Assembly (NCBI GenBank): GCA_964023205.1
Contig: OZ026839.1
Coordinates: 13,794,386-13,858,385 of the forward strand
From: Lutraria lutraria
Lineage: Eukaryota > Mollusca > Bivalvia > Venerida > Mactridae
DNA: 64,000 nt
Direction of reading: 5' to 3'
The notes below the pieces were generated by a model that was given only the letters and a program-made list of their open reading frames with translations, made no database searches and was not told the origin of the DNA. Made by a program: the position numbers and the translations under genes. Positions within the stretch are counted from its first letter, which is position 1. Each line of letters begins with the position of its first letter. Positions 20,701 to 32,882 of the stretch are shown here, in pieces.

Positions 20701-20775
20701 CGCGGCCGTAGCCTAGTGGTTAGTGCGCTGGATTTGTAACCAGACGGTTCGGGTTTTGATAACGGTCACAGCTGG
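20701..20775 (+). mobile_element. tRNA-derived SINE head (family D)
   Basis: gcggccgtagcctagtggtt (box A) and gacggttcgggttttgat (box B) lie about 30 bases apart, as in a tRNA-derived SINE. The tail cannot be delimited; other copies are needed to define it. Confidence 0.55.
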
Positions 20776-22317
20776 TCATGTTAGGTGAAACGACCGCCGT
20801 AAATATGTGAAAATATGTCGAAAAACGGTAAAAAAGCAAATATTATGTGATTTATTTTTAAATGTTTTAAAATACTTACAAATTAGCAGTAGCAATTCAT
20901 ATCCATACATTTGCATCACAAAGTATTAAGAACGATCGCATAATGTAATTTGCAATTTTCTCTTGTAAAAAACAACATACTATTTTCCCGAGTACCTGCC
21001 GCAATTAAAACCAAATTGTATTATTAATCACTGTCTAATATAATAATCTCGATCATTGGAAATGAAACAACAATGAGTTATATCCGGTCGAATGATAGAG
21101 TGCTTCAATTTTATTCTCCCGTTTGAATTTCACGCGTTTAAGTACTACAGAACGCGCGGAGATGCATTTTATCACATCTTGTTGTCACACAATGCAAGCG
21201 TTTGGATGTCCCAATCACAAATGCAAACGTATACACATAGAGACGCTTGAATATATTACACCCAGTGTATGAAATTGACTAGCTTGATCAGTTGCATCCA
21301 CTAGTATTCCTCATTACTGACTTTCAAGTTGTTATCGATATTTTTCTACGAATGTTCTGTTGTCATTTCTGAGAAGTACTCCTGGTTGACAAATCACTTG
21401 CGTTAGTTTTCATGACTCAGTAATTGGATTGTTAATAATGAGTAAAATGTCGGTCGGTAAAATATACATATTTTATTAAATTCTTGCGAATTATATTTTA
21501 ACCAAAAGTGACTGCTTCAGGTAAAGTCCACCGAAAGAATATTATGCCTCCTTTTTGTCATCAACTGGTCGGATTCGAAATTTTAACATTTCCGGTGTTA
21601 TCTTCAAAATTAACATAATCTTGTCAGAACCCAATAAATGTATTTAATCTATGCTAAATGTGCAGATCGACTCAATTCCTGTTTATACAATACATGCTGA
21701 TAAGAGATTTTACTTTGACACGTGCACGAATATGAACCTTAAAGTGCAACAGCTGTGGTATTCTTACCTCCACCCAGCTGGAGGGGGAGAGCACACAGAT
21801 GAACCTTAAAGCGAATATTGGTAAAATAGGTTAAGGGCTTCCTTGTATACACATGGGATCTTTTTTTAAAGGATTCGTTTCATGGTGACATACGTGGACC
21901 CCAAAATCTAATGCCAGGACACCTAGCACAAAGTACAACCTAACGAGAATTCATGATGATTTGTTTATACTGACACAATATGAGAACGACGTCCAGTAAT
22001 TAATATTGGTAGTGGTATTTAAGAAATGAGAGAGACTATGTTAACTCTTGATGGAATAGATTAAATATGCCTCTTATATTGAGGGCCGTTTAGAAATACA
22101 GACCAGAATGCCCCCAATAGTTATTGTTGTATGCCGCACAAACACATGTATGTACAATGCTCCTCTAAATACAGTGCGGATAACCCACGTGACTTTCGAC
22201 GTCATAAATATGTAGTGCGAGAAGTACTTTTTTGCACGAAGCCAAAAAGGTGGCTGTAAGTATTTTATTCCGATTTCAATTTCCTCGAGCGGGAAAATGC
22301 GTATTTTCCACATTTAG
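20776..22317. other. no gene recognised
   Basis: AT-rich sequence without supported exons. A 79-codon minus-strand frame (22074-22313) has no recognisable motif. Confidence 0.4.
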
Positions 22318-22541
22318 CAACCGTGGCCGAGTGGTTTTGGGTGTCTGCCTTCGTAGCGGCAGATGAGCCGCCAGCTAGTAAAATAATGGTTACCGTAGAC
22401 CGATCTCAGCCAGGCGCCCGGAAAAAGAGACAGGGATTTGGAAAGTAATGTACGAACAAAAGATAAGTGTCTTATAAGCCAACTTGGCTGGCCCTTTCAA
22501 GAGGGGTGACACTATGATAAACAAAACCTTTACCTTTTATA
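22318..22541 (+). mobile_element. tRNA-derived SINE (family A), copy 3, box B missing
   Basis: Starts caaccgtggccgagtggttt and ends acaaaacctttaccttttat, opposite in orientation to the copies at 8071 and 14546. Relative to those, about 60 bases that include the box B segment are gone, so it should be transcriptionally dead. Confidence 0.75.
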
Positions 22542-22565
22542 GCTGTCAGTTTTTGCATTTTGTAC

Positions 22566-22646
22566 ACTGTCTTCTGTAACATTCGCTCCAAATCTGGAAG
22601 TCAGTGTATTTTTCATTTGGCGCGAATGTTACAGAAAACTGGACAG
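22566..22646. mobile_element. short foldback element
   Basis: ttctgtaacattcgc with ccaaat on the left and its reverse complement at 22616-22638 form a hairpin with a roughly 25-base loop. Likely a small MITE; no clear target duplication. Confidence 0.5.
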
Positions 22647-22649
22647 ACT

Positions 22650-23901
22650 ACAAAGAAATGACAACTATGCGTGGAAAATATGTTCCTGTTTTACGTAATA
22701 GTACGAGGAAACGGATTAACCAATCAAAATGCCGTGTTCATAGTTTATGATAAAAATGTCTGATTGCCACGGAAATACCGAAGTTATCCGAATATCAATA
22801 AGCTTGACATAGAGATCTAAACACTAAATAGAACCGTGATTGCATAAATTGGCACAATGATCTTACCACTGACCTAAGTATATATTGACTTAAGTGAGAA
22901 GTGTTTGCTTAACATAGAACTATGACAAACATATATTTATGGTAACGGACACACTTATGTCAGTGGTTTCAAACACTTAAGAAATCAAAACTACCTGAGA
23001 GCATATATGTCGAATGTCAAACATTTTGTATTTTCTTCAATTATATTAAAATTGTAAAAATATTTCACTATTCCGAATTGAGTAACTTTAGCGAAGCCAG
23101 TCCGTTACAACGTTATACAGTGCACCGAGGTTGATGTTCCAGCGAGATTCTTGTTTCAGTGTTCCCTAGAAGCCCTTGCTCGAAAAACTAGCGTCGGCAA
23201 CTTTTAGTCAATAAAAATACACCAGAAAATGAATAATTCGTGAATATAACCCACTATAATTTAGATCAAGCCTGCTAGACTTAACCTGCTGGAGACCACT
23301 GTTGTTTTCAGATCGAACGTGTGTGAAGACATATTGGTCAGTAAATTCCTATAGAGCGTCTATCCGACCTTGGACCAATATTATGCATTATCATTGTTGG
23401 ACCCAGACCTGCCGTATCTGCCCCACCGACCCCAGTAACATTTAAAGTACATTCTATTTGATTTAACCAACGTCATCCATAGAATTTATAATTCGATAAA
23501 ATATCACTCACTGGGGAATTGTGTTATAAAGAAGGTGTTTATTTCAACACTAAACGGTTTCAATTACATGAATATAATCAATTGATAACACGCGATGTCT
23601 TGATAAATTCATCCTATTACTTCTGCTTGATGTTATATGAAACAGTAATATGATCACTTCACAAACATCCTTTCATCTGAGAAATAAAAAACTGAACAAT
23701 TTTCCATCATTTTAATGTGTTACATTTTGTGCGGTTATTAAACCGGATACGCACTTAATACAAGTTTTTGGTATGCGCATGCTCGTAACTGATGGTTACC
23801 CGCGTGTTTTATTTGGGCGTTTTCATTTGGAAGCACTGCAGACAAGAGTGGAAGTAATAACTTCTAAATATAGCGGTGTTACGCATACGTAAGATAAATC
23901 T
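22650..23901. other. no gene recognised
   Basis: AT-rich, no supported exon, no clear repeat by eye. Confidence 0.4.
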
Positions 23902-23907
23902 CAAATA

Positions 23908-24737
23908 TATGGTGGCTGATTTCTGCCATTTCATATCTTCGTGTGTTCGCCCCCAAAAGGCGAAGCACGACGACACGAACACACGATGAATTGCTCATTT
24001 ATCGTGTCTTCGCCTTCGACCGATGCGAAATTTTCATACCCGCCGACACGACACTACGAGAGTAGATTTCGTGTGTTCGCCTATCAAAATTTCGTCATTT
24101 CGCCTTCAATAGTTCGTGTGTTCGTGTATTCGCCCAGGCGAAGACACGATAAATGATATTTTTATCCCGCTATCACGCTCATTAGAAACAGGAGATAGCC
24201 CTGCCGGATAAACTTATCTATCTCCCGTCAGTGCGTCACGTAATCAAAACACGCGTAAGAATCCAAATTTTAAGATTTCCACGCTCTGTTAAAGCTAAAA
24301 TATAGATTTTTATACTTGTCATATGTAAACTGCATTAATGATATTTTGAGTATCAAATATTAAACCTTTAAATGCGTTGTTTCAATTTTAAAGGATGTAA
24401 AGCTCCGTATGACGTCATAAATGACGTCACAAACGAAACGACATTAGTGTACTTTATCTGTAATGTCACATATAATTTGGCGAAAAATAACGGATTTCAG
24501 TAGAAAATGTAGTGTTGTACTAAATTTAATGAGAATAGCAGGATAAATCGAATACATGGTTGGTGCCGGAGATGGAGAAGGTTTTTCCGGTTCGCTGCGA
24601 AAGCGAATCTAGGCTCGCCAAGATACGCTTTCTCACTCACCGGATAAACGTTCTCAATCTCCGGCACCAACCATGTATGCTTCGACTTTTGGGGGCGAAC
24701 ACATGAAGATATGAAATGGCAGAAATCAGCCACCATA
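23908..24737. mobile_element. 830-bp inverted-repeat element with nested hairpins
   Basis: Ends TATGGTGGCTGATTTCTGCC with inverted repeats of about 60 bp reaching into gttcgcccccaaaa. The direct repeat CAAATA flanks it (23902-23907, 24738-24743). Inside are two further inverted repeats: catttatcgtgtcttcgcc at 23994-24012 with its complement at 24138-24156, and catggttggtgccggaga near 24555 with its complement ending near 24676. Many copies of ttcgtgtgttcgcc-like words and two perfect TGACGTCA sites occur. No transposase frame. Confidence 0.75.
24410..24429. promoter_or_regulatory. pair of perfect CRE sites
   Basis: TGACGTCA at 24410-24417 and again at 24422-24429, 12 bases apart, within the 830-bp inverted-repeat element. 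This is the CREB/ATF consensus. Any activity is inference. Confidence 0.4.
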
Positions 24738-25293
24738 CAAATAAGCTATATGTTGGCGCTCTGGTCGAGTCACCTAACGGAAGTGGTATTAATTGTATTA
24801 TTTTGTGTATTCCGATAAAAACAGGAATCTAACATGCATGTCACAGCTATAAGCTCTACTTAATATAGTGCCATAGACTTGGCTTTCAAATAAGTCTAAA
24901 TATTTGGAAAAGAATGCCGTGAGATTTTATCTGTTTGATCGCCGTCACCATCTTTAGACTCCACTAACACCGGGTTGGCGCGGTGCTGACCAGAGATGAG
25001 GTCATCATTCGAAACGTAAGTTACGCTATTCGAGTTCGACATTCGCGTGATTCAAATAACACTCTCGCTATTTACTGGTTCCTGTCTTCGTTGTTTGACT
25101 AAATAAGCGACGCCAAGAAAGGGACTAGAAAAAAGGAGCCATGTTTACGGTTCATTGACCCAAACATTAAAATCTAGTGTTGGTACGTCGCAAAACCTTT
25201 GTTTTCAATTTTATCACACACCCATGTGGGATTAGACCCGCCCACTTAGAATATGCTATACGCAACGTTATTACATACAATATATATATAATA

Positions 25294-25571
25294 CTGGGTG
25301 TCCCAAGAGAAAGGTAACACTTTCATACACGTTTAATTGCCCTTTAAGTTGCAGATGAATACATGATAATATACTCGTAGATATGTAGATCAAAGGATGA
25401 AAAATACCTTTTGTTTTCGGCATTAAATTGCAAATTCTAAAGATATTTATAAGGTTCTCTGAAACAAAAAACTTATATCTTTGATCTACATATCAATATA
25501 CTAGTATATACATTGCATTCATCTGCAAATTAAACATGTATGAAAGTGATACCTTTCTTTTGGGACACCCT
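25294..25571. mobile_element. mariner-type palindromic MITE
   Basis: TA flanks both sides. Ends read C(T/A)GGGTGTCCCAA then agaaaggta and cactttcatac, the kind of GGGTGTCCC terminus known from mariner elements. The two arms match over roughly 110-125 bases each (including gcagatgaat and gatatgtagatcaaag), making most of the 278 bp a foldback. No transposase. Confidence 0.8.
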
Positions 25572-26330
25572 GTACAAGACAATATAGCACGATGCTTTAA
25601 GTATAATTATTACAACAAAACACAACACAATAAAAACCCTAGATTTAATTTACATTATTTTGATATGATATCATAGCAAAGCGCATCCATCTTAGATAAA
25701 AAACAAATTACTCTATTGACTAATTGACATATTTCTGATTCAGAATTAATCAATCTAATTAATATTTAACATTACTAACCTAGAAGTGAGGAAGTTTGTT
25801 ATCCTAATTGATATTCACTTACTTAAAGAGACAAGAAAATTGACGTGTATTTATTTTGACTGTCATTTAATGTTTGCATTCATTTCTTGTTTGTTTTCCT
25901 TATTCTCAAATATAAAGTTTATCTAGTTAAGTCATTACCGTACTCTGGATCATTTCCACAACTACAGTATTTCACGCATATTAATGGCAACACACAGGCT
26001 TGATGATATGAATCCGTTCTGAAGAAATGAGTAAAATACTATAACTGAAGACATACATAAACAGTATCACGAAATAGTCAATTTGTACAGTGACAAAAAG
26101 GGTAGTTTTCTGAAATTCATTGACCGCAAAGAAACCATCGTTTTAAATCGAGATACGATGCGTAAACGATTTGAGACATAAAATAAGTCGCGTGTCAAAG
26201 TCTCATACTTGTGCAAATATCTTATTTCAGATCACCTGCATTTCTTATTGTTATGCAAATTTCAAGAATGTCTTCGTGTCTACTACGTCTGAAATATACA
26301 AATGTATCATAGTATTCATACTGTAGATTA

Positions 26331-26511
26331 CAGTCCAACCTCTTCAGAGCGAACATCTGTAAAGCAACAAACTCTCTATCTCTCTATAACAACACTCAAA
26401 ATATCCCTAATTTGATATTTACTATAATTTTAACCTATGTAGAGCAACAACCTTTTAACAACGGCCAGTATTTGCAGCTCTACTGAGTGTTGTTCTACAG
26501 AGGTTGTACTG
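26331..26511. mobile_element. MITE, CAGTRCAACCTCT family, copy A
   Basis: Starts cagtccaacctcttcaga and ends tacagaggttgtactg, with TA on both sides. Internal words ctctataacaacactc and agagcaacaacctttt recall the copy at 44409. Non-coding, Tc1/mariner-like by its TA target. Confidence 0.7.
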
Positions 26512-27387
26512 TACTTTGCTGCAATCGTTTAAAATGATAATCGAAATAATTTTGTTAATTTTTAAAACAGCAATGGAATCAAAGCACTTGAAGGAACATA
26601 GCCAGGCGAACTGAACACACGTAAGGTATTCTTTGACAATATAATAACGTTCCATCACTACCGCCACATCCCGTATTCAGGGCAGAATTTTGTAAATTCA
26701 TGTTTCATCAATATTAACATAACCCACAACTAGTCACAACGTCTAACTACACGCGGTATTTCTTAATAAAATCCCCAATAAAAATAATGTTCACATGACG
26801 AAAGACAATTGAATAAAATGTGGGCTAATTATAAAATAAAAAATAATCATACCTTAGAGTGAATCAAGAGCGATAACTCAGGGAACAGATTTTGCAATGC
26901 ATTGATACGCTGTCGATTTTTTGTGTTCAAATTATCAAAATGCCCTTTGAGACCAGCAATGAACAATTAAGATCTTTGGTCGTTATTCAAAGGTACATGT
27001 ATACTAAATCTGTTTTATTAATGTTTGTACAGTGTACCTATAAAATAGTGACATGTATTTGCAAGCGGCGGTTTGTCTGTTAATGACAAAAAGGGCCAAA
27101 CTAAGTCTAATTATCACTCGTATGTAAAATTGCTCAACAAGGAATTCAAACCCCGACTAAATGTTTTGAATTATAATACAATATCATAGTGTGCTGCATT
27201 GCAATATTTTTTATAATAAAATCTGAATAAAAGCTAATAAATTTGGCTTTTATTGAAAAATTTCATAATGATGATATATTGTCAGATCACTCGTGCATGA
27301 CTTTTCATAAATATCGTTCAAATATTCAAAGTTTCGCCTTCGGAATAATAGTTTTCTCCGGTCTTGCTGTTGATGAGTTGACAGTGA

Positions 27388-27735
27388 TAATGATATTGAA
27401 AGTGATGATTATAATGATGACGATGATAATGATGATGCTGTTGATGGTGACTTTTGTAGTAATAAGGATGATGATGATGATGACTATAATGATGATAATG
27501 ATGATGATGATGACTATAATGATGATGATGACTATAATGATGATAATGATGATGATGATGACTATAATGATGATGATGATGGTGATGATGACTATAATGA
27601 TGATGATGATGATGACTATAATGATGATGATGATGATGATGATGACTATAATGATGATGATGATGATGACTATAATGATGATGATGATGATGACTATAAT
27701 GATGATGATGATGATGACTATAATGATGATGATAG
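27388..27735 (+). repeat. compound microsatellite (GAT)n with GACTATAAT
   Basis: Blocks of gatgatgat alternate with gactataat about ten times. The plus strand stays open and would encode Met runs broken by Thr-Ile (27243-27761), which is a translation of the repeat. Confidence 0.9.
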
Positions 27736-28243
27736 CCGCAGTGTTGTTATTACTCGACTGATGGTGTCGTTGTTAATTTGATGCTTATTTAAAAAACAAG
27801 TTCAGTTTTAAATACAAACTTCCCTAAATCGTATTCAGAGATATGAGGCCAAATCTAATATTTATCGTCAAATATCCACGACCACAATTATTCAAAATAG
27901 TGTTTTTGCCCACTTCAATTTCGTATTTGTACACGACACACTAGGTATAAACTGTAATACACCTCGCATGCATTTCCAGAGTAACAATACTTGCATCCAT
28001 ATGATAATGACAAAGATTATTTAAATAAGTGTAATGTGTAAGAAATAAGATATCTTCATTATGCATTATTGTAAGATCGTATTATCTTTCAAGTTGATAA
28101 TAAAGAAACATAAAACTGAGGTGAATATCTGACGCTTTCTTACTGAAGGTTTTAGTTTATCGGATTTATTCGAAAGTTGGCTGAACGGTAGTGATACTAG
28201 TAAATGTGGCGATTTTGTGGCCTCGAATCCTCACAAGTCGATC

Positions 28244-28896
28244 ACCTGACAAACAGACCATCAGATAGCCTAACAAACTGACCGTCTGAAAACTAGACGA
28301 ACTGTCGTCTGACAACCTAACAAACTGACCGTCTGAGAACCTAGCAAACTGCCGTCTGACAACCTAACAAACTGACCATCTGATAACCTAGCAAACTGAC
28401 CATCTGAGAACCTAGCATACTGACCATCTGACAACCTAACAAACTGACCGTCTGACAACCTAACAAACTGACCATCTGACAACCTAGCATACTGACCATC
28501 TGACAACCTAACAAACTGACCGTCTGACAACCTAACAAGCTGACCATCTGACAACCTAGCATACTGACCATCTGACAACCTAACAAACTGACCGTCTGAC
28601 AACCTAACAAACTGACCATCTGACAACCTAGCATACTGACCATCTGACAACCTAACAAACTGACCGTCTGACAACCTAACAAACTGACCATCTGACAACC
28701 TAGCATACTGACCATCTGACAACCTAACAAACTGACGTCTGACAACCTAACAAACTGACCGTCTGGCAACCTAACAAACTGACCGTCTGACAACCTAACA
28801 AACTGACCGTCTGACAACCTAACAAACTGACCGTCTGACAACCTAACAAACTGACCATCTGCCAAACTGACTGTCCGAACATTAGACAAACTGACT
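28244..28896. repeat. 24-bp minisatellite with 72-bp higher-order structure
   Basis: About 26 units of ctgacaacctaacaaactga followed by ccgt or ccat. The marker variant agcata recurs at 28414, 28486, 28558, 28630 and 28702, exactly every 72 bases, so three unit types were amplified together. On the minus strand one frame reads SDGQFVRL/SDGQYARL repeats; since 24 is a multiple of three the frame stays open without selection. One unit near 28736 has lost two bases. Confidence 0.95.
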
Positions 28897-31495
28897 AATA
28901 ATTTGCTTTGAAATGTTTTCAATAATTTGAAATGTAAAACAATATTCAAAATCTAGGTGATTAAATAAACTAGGAAATTTTTGGTAATAAAAATGAGCTC
29001 GAGTCAGCGAGAGTCTGTATTGTGTTGAAATTCAGGACCATGATCGCATTTCGTAAAACATGCCTTCAGTCATGTACGAATAGGGTTTTTTATTATCATT
29101 TAGATGGTCGTCTTTATGTTAACGCAATTTAATTGTTTTGTGTTACATAAAGTAATGTCCATCATTCGAGAAAAATTGTTAGCAACCCAGAGCCTTCATT
29201 ACAATGCAACCATTTGTACCGCTAGGGGAGATAACCGATATGAACAGGTTACGTTTAAACTGGTTCCCGTTGACTTCTGCCCGGCGGATTTCGCGAGACT
29301 TTGTGTTATCGTTGAACATTTCGCGCGTAATTTAAATAATATAATACATATAAGGGAACTGGATAGTTATTATCTGATCTTGGTCTTTCTGAGTGAAACT
29401 CTTAATAAACTTTCATTTAAATAAATACAGCCCACTTACATATAATTCGAAATGGACTACTGACTTTTAAAAAGTCTTTTTTAAATCACGATCATGCCAT
29501 GGTGCACTGCATCATGGAACGGGAACCAGTTTAAGGTTACTTTATTTTAGGTGCCTGTAATATAAACGCTCACTTGAAATAGGAACTAAATAAACAACAT
29601 CGTTAACGATCATGGATGAAGTTACCTGAAAAGAGTTCAGCAAACGTTGTAGTGTAATGGACACTTCATGTACAAATAGTTAATGGCATTAACAACCGGC
29701 TACGATCTCATTATTGTCTTACTGGCTTGAAACACTGGAACTTGCGATCGTTTAATAACCCATTTCCAGCAGAACTTAACACATATAAATTCCTTCAATA
29801 TAATCACAGAAATTACGCTACAATTCGTTCTAAACAATCTCTTCTTCAATCAGATGTGTCTTAATTACTCTTGATAAAACCACAATGAAGAATAACATTA
29901 ACATTTTGCGTATCAAATTGAAAATACATGTAATTGTAGGTATACTAGTATGTCGTGGGAGCAAGAGAGGTGAACTAATTCGGTATGTCGCTGCACAGTT
30001 GAACGGGAGGTCATGGCTCCAACCATTTGGCTGATAGTTGGCATTTGTGACTCTTCGAATACATCTAACAGATACATGTACGAGGGGTGATCCAGAAATT
30101 CGTAGACAGTATCTGTTAATCAAAAAGTAATATATGTAATAATGTTAAATTCCGTTTCCTACCTCACTGTATATTTATCAATATCGTACGTACGCTGTTG
30201 TCGGTAACTGAGGCGTTCCGAATGATTAAACTATATACATAACAGCCATGATTGCTGACATTTAGGTCTACTAAGCACTTCTTTTGTTTAACAGCTTTGC
30301 GTTGCATTTCTCAAACCTTTAGTAGCATCGTCTGTGAATGAGATCCCGTGAACTTTCGTCCGTAGGACGAAGACCTCTTCTTTTTGTGTGCATGGGATCG
30401 AATTCCGAGTGCGACACGTGTCTCTTTGTGACAACATACGGGTTGTTTTGCTACGTATGTAAACTAGTTTGTGAAAGCAAAATTTGAATTATTTTAGAGA
30501 AAAACATTATATTATTTCTTTCTGCTCAATGTAAAAAATTACTTTCAGTTCGAATGTAATGAAATTCATACATTTGTATATGAGAGTATGGAACTACATA
30601 TACATACATTTTGTAAAAAAATAGCCCCTGCCAATTAAAACACTGGCGTAAACAAATACATTTTGTAAGTCAAAGATTGGATAAATTGTTATTCGAACCC
30701 TCTTCATAAAGATAGAAAACTTTGTGAAATAATTCGATAAATGTTGACATTTAAAGTCCATGTAATGTCTTTAAATACGTTTAATTCAGATGAATGAATG
30801 CTATTGAAGTACCTTTATTAAAACAAGTACACTGCCAGCATTGTGTGATGTCCAATAAAGTTACTTGGTGACACAAATGAAGCCATAATTCACAATTCCT
30901 GAATCCGCTTGGGATATCAAAAAGACTGTTTTTACACAAGTTTAGCTGTAATCAAGTTACTTGCCGTGGCTCTTGCGTTTAATGACAAAAACATAGGACT
31001 CGTTAATCAGATAGTTTTGCGTTATGCTGTATTCATTTCACGCAGCCATTGCAAGCAACAATAAATTAGAGAAATATATCAATTTATCTGCGATAAACAC
31101 GGACTTACACAACTATTGTATTATTAATTTAAAAGAATAATAAAGATTTCTTGTGTTAAGTTTTGTTTATACTTGAAATGAACACGTAGGTTCAAACTGT
31201 AATGTACTTTAGTTAGAAAATGGTACGTTTTAATAACTGGGTAAATATCATCTGGATTAAGATTTTTACACGGATTTGCGAATAAGGAATATAATTATAG
31301 CGTTCTGTGATAAAGTGTCAGTGTAATGTAAAAACGCTAAAAACATGACAAACGTTATTCATCGGTCTTGGTTATAATGTTAATTAGGCAGTGAGTTACG
31401 TTCGTTTTTTCATTAATTATTCATCCATTTGTCAGTAACAGCGCAAATAATGACATGTGAACTGAGAGGTCTATCGAATATTCAGTTAGAAAAAA
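28897..31495. other. no gene; foldback repeat at 29253-29533 and a possible mariner end at 30080
   Basis: Mostly AT-rich. At 30078-30099 gtacgaggggtgatccagaa looks like a mariner terminus after TA, but I see no partner end. A 17-base hairpin (ttcgtcc/gta/ggacgaa) is at 30355-30371. Confidence 0.4.
29253..29533. mobile_element. foldback element with AAACTGGTTCCCGTT ends
   Basis: Left ttaaactggttcccgtt (29255-29271) is inverted at 29517-29533 (aacgggaaccagttta). The direct repeat AGGTTAC flanks it at 29246-29252 and 29534-29540. Related ends occur at 36083-36158, 42595-42625 and 62438-62470. Confidence 0.6.
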
Positions 31496-31504
31496 TGCCT
31501 CTTT

Positions 31505-31620
31505 CGTGCATTTGCTCGTTTGTTTGTTCGTTTGTTAGTTCGTTTGCTTGTTCGTTCATTCGTGCGTTTGCTCGTTCGCTTGTTCGTTCGTTTTTGCGTT
31601 CGCTGATTCGTTCATTCATA
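31505..31620 (+). repeat. degenerate TTCG/TTTG tetranucleotide-type tract
   Basis: tcgtttgctcgttcgtttgt-like sequence, translating to Ser-Phe-Val/Arg-Ser repeats on the plus strand. Not a gene. Confidence 0.75.
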
Positions 31621-31904
31621 GAGCTCTAAAGACCAAGAGTATCTGTATAAAAGATGGACATAATGTGCCCAACGACTATCTTTAAAATACATTTATTGGA
31701 AATGTGAAAGTCAAATAACCCTCTAAATAAACGTAACTGTTAATAATTACCATATTCTATTTTCCTTTTGGTCACCATTGAGCACAGGTTTCAGTGTTGG
31801 TCCGGCATTCTCAGCTCCACTCTTTTCATAAAAATAATATTATTAATGAATTATCTAATATTTGAGGGGAATTAGAAGTAAAATAAATTAAATACAAAAA
31901 AACT

Positions 31905-32690
31905 CAGCTATATAGGATTCCATGCATTCCCATTGGTTAATAAACTCGGCAATACAGGATTCCATGCATTTCCATTGGTTAAAACCCTCAGCTATATAGG
32001 ATTCCATGCATTCCAATTGGTTAAATAAGTCGGCAATGCAGGATTCCAAGCATTCCAATTGGTTAAAAACTCGGCAATACAGGATTCCAAGCATTCCAAT
32101 TGGTTAAAAACTCGGCAATACAGGATTCCAAGCATTCCAATTGGTTAAAAAAAACTCGGCAATACAGGATTCCAAGCATTCCAATCGGTTAAAAATTCGG
32201 CAATACAGTATTCCAAGCATTCCAATTGGTTAAAAACTCGGCAATACAGGATTCCAAGCATTCCAATTGGTTAAAAACTCGGCAATACAGGATTCCAAGC
32301 ATTCCAATTGGTTAAAAACCATCGGCAATATATGATTCCATGCATTCCAATTGGTTAAAAACTCGGCAATACAGTATTCCAAGCATTCCAATTGGTTAAA
32401 AACCCTCGGCAATATATGATTCCATGCATTCCAATTGGTTAAATAAGTCGGCAATACAGGATTCCAAGCATTCCAATTGGTTAAAAACTCGGCAATACAG
32501 GATTCCAAGCATTCCAATTGGTTAAAAAAACTCGGAATACAGTATTCCACGCATTCCAATTGGTTAAAAACCCTCGGCAATGCAGTATTCCATTCATTCA
32601 CAGTGGTAAAAACCCTCGGCAATACAGGATTCCATACAACTCGGCAATACATGAGCCCATGCATTCCCATTGGTTAAACAACTCAATTTG
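31905..32690. repeat. 41-bp minisatellite, about 19 copies, CCAATTGG in most units
   Basis: The unit includes aactcggcaatacaggattc and caagcattccaattggtta. Successive units start 41 bases apart (for example 32050 and 32091). Each carries the palindrome CCAATTGG. Variants are cat/aag in the middle and an ataagt linker. Frames across it (e.g. 32230-32670 minus) are repeat translations. Confidence 0.95.
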
Positions 32691-32882
32691 GAATTACTAG
32701 TTTGAAATGCGGGCTTTTCGATGGTTGTTGAAACCCGTCGTGATACGAGTGAAGGCATATAGTACCAATAAGGAAAGAATGAAAATGCAGCTTAAACTTC
32801 TTTATATGAGCAGCAATTCAATTGTGCTTGCATTTATGATTTTTTAAATCAAACGAATGTTAGATAGTCACCAATAAAATAC

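Noticed and set aside
27243..27761. 172-codon plus-strand frame with long Met runs
   Set aside because: It is the translation of a GAT microsatellite with GACTATAAT interruptions.
28270..28949. Two long minus-strand frames encoding SDGQFVRL and LGCQMVSL repeats as a possible repetitive protein gene
   Set aside because: They are frames of the 24-bp minisatellite, whose length is a multiple of three, so they stay open without selection; a two-base loss near 28736 shifts the frame.
30078..30123. Mariner transposon with a gagggtgatcc-type end
   Set aside because: Only one end is seen; no matching inverted end or transposase frame was found nearby.
30351..30372. Hairpin resembling stem II of a hammerhead ribozyme
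   Set aside because: GTCC/GGAC followed by GAAG is present, but the CTGATGA core half and stems I and III are missing on both strands.
28244..32690. CRISPR-like arrays
   Set aside because: The repeats are contiguous units without unique spacers, in a eukaryotic genome.
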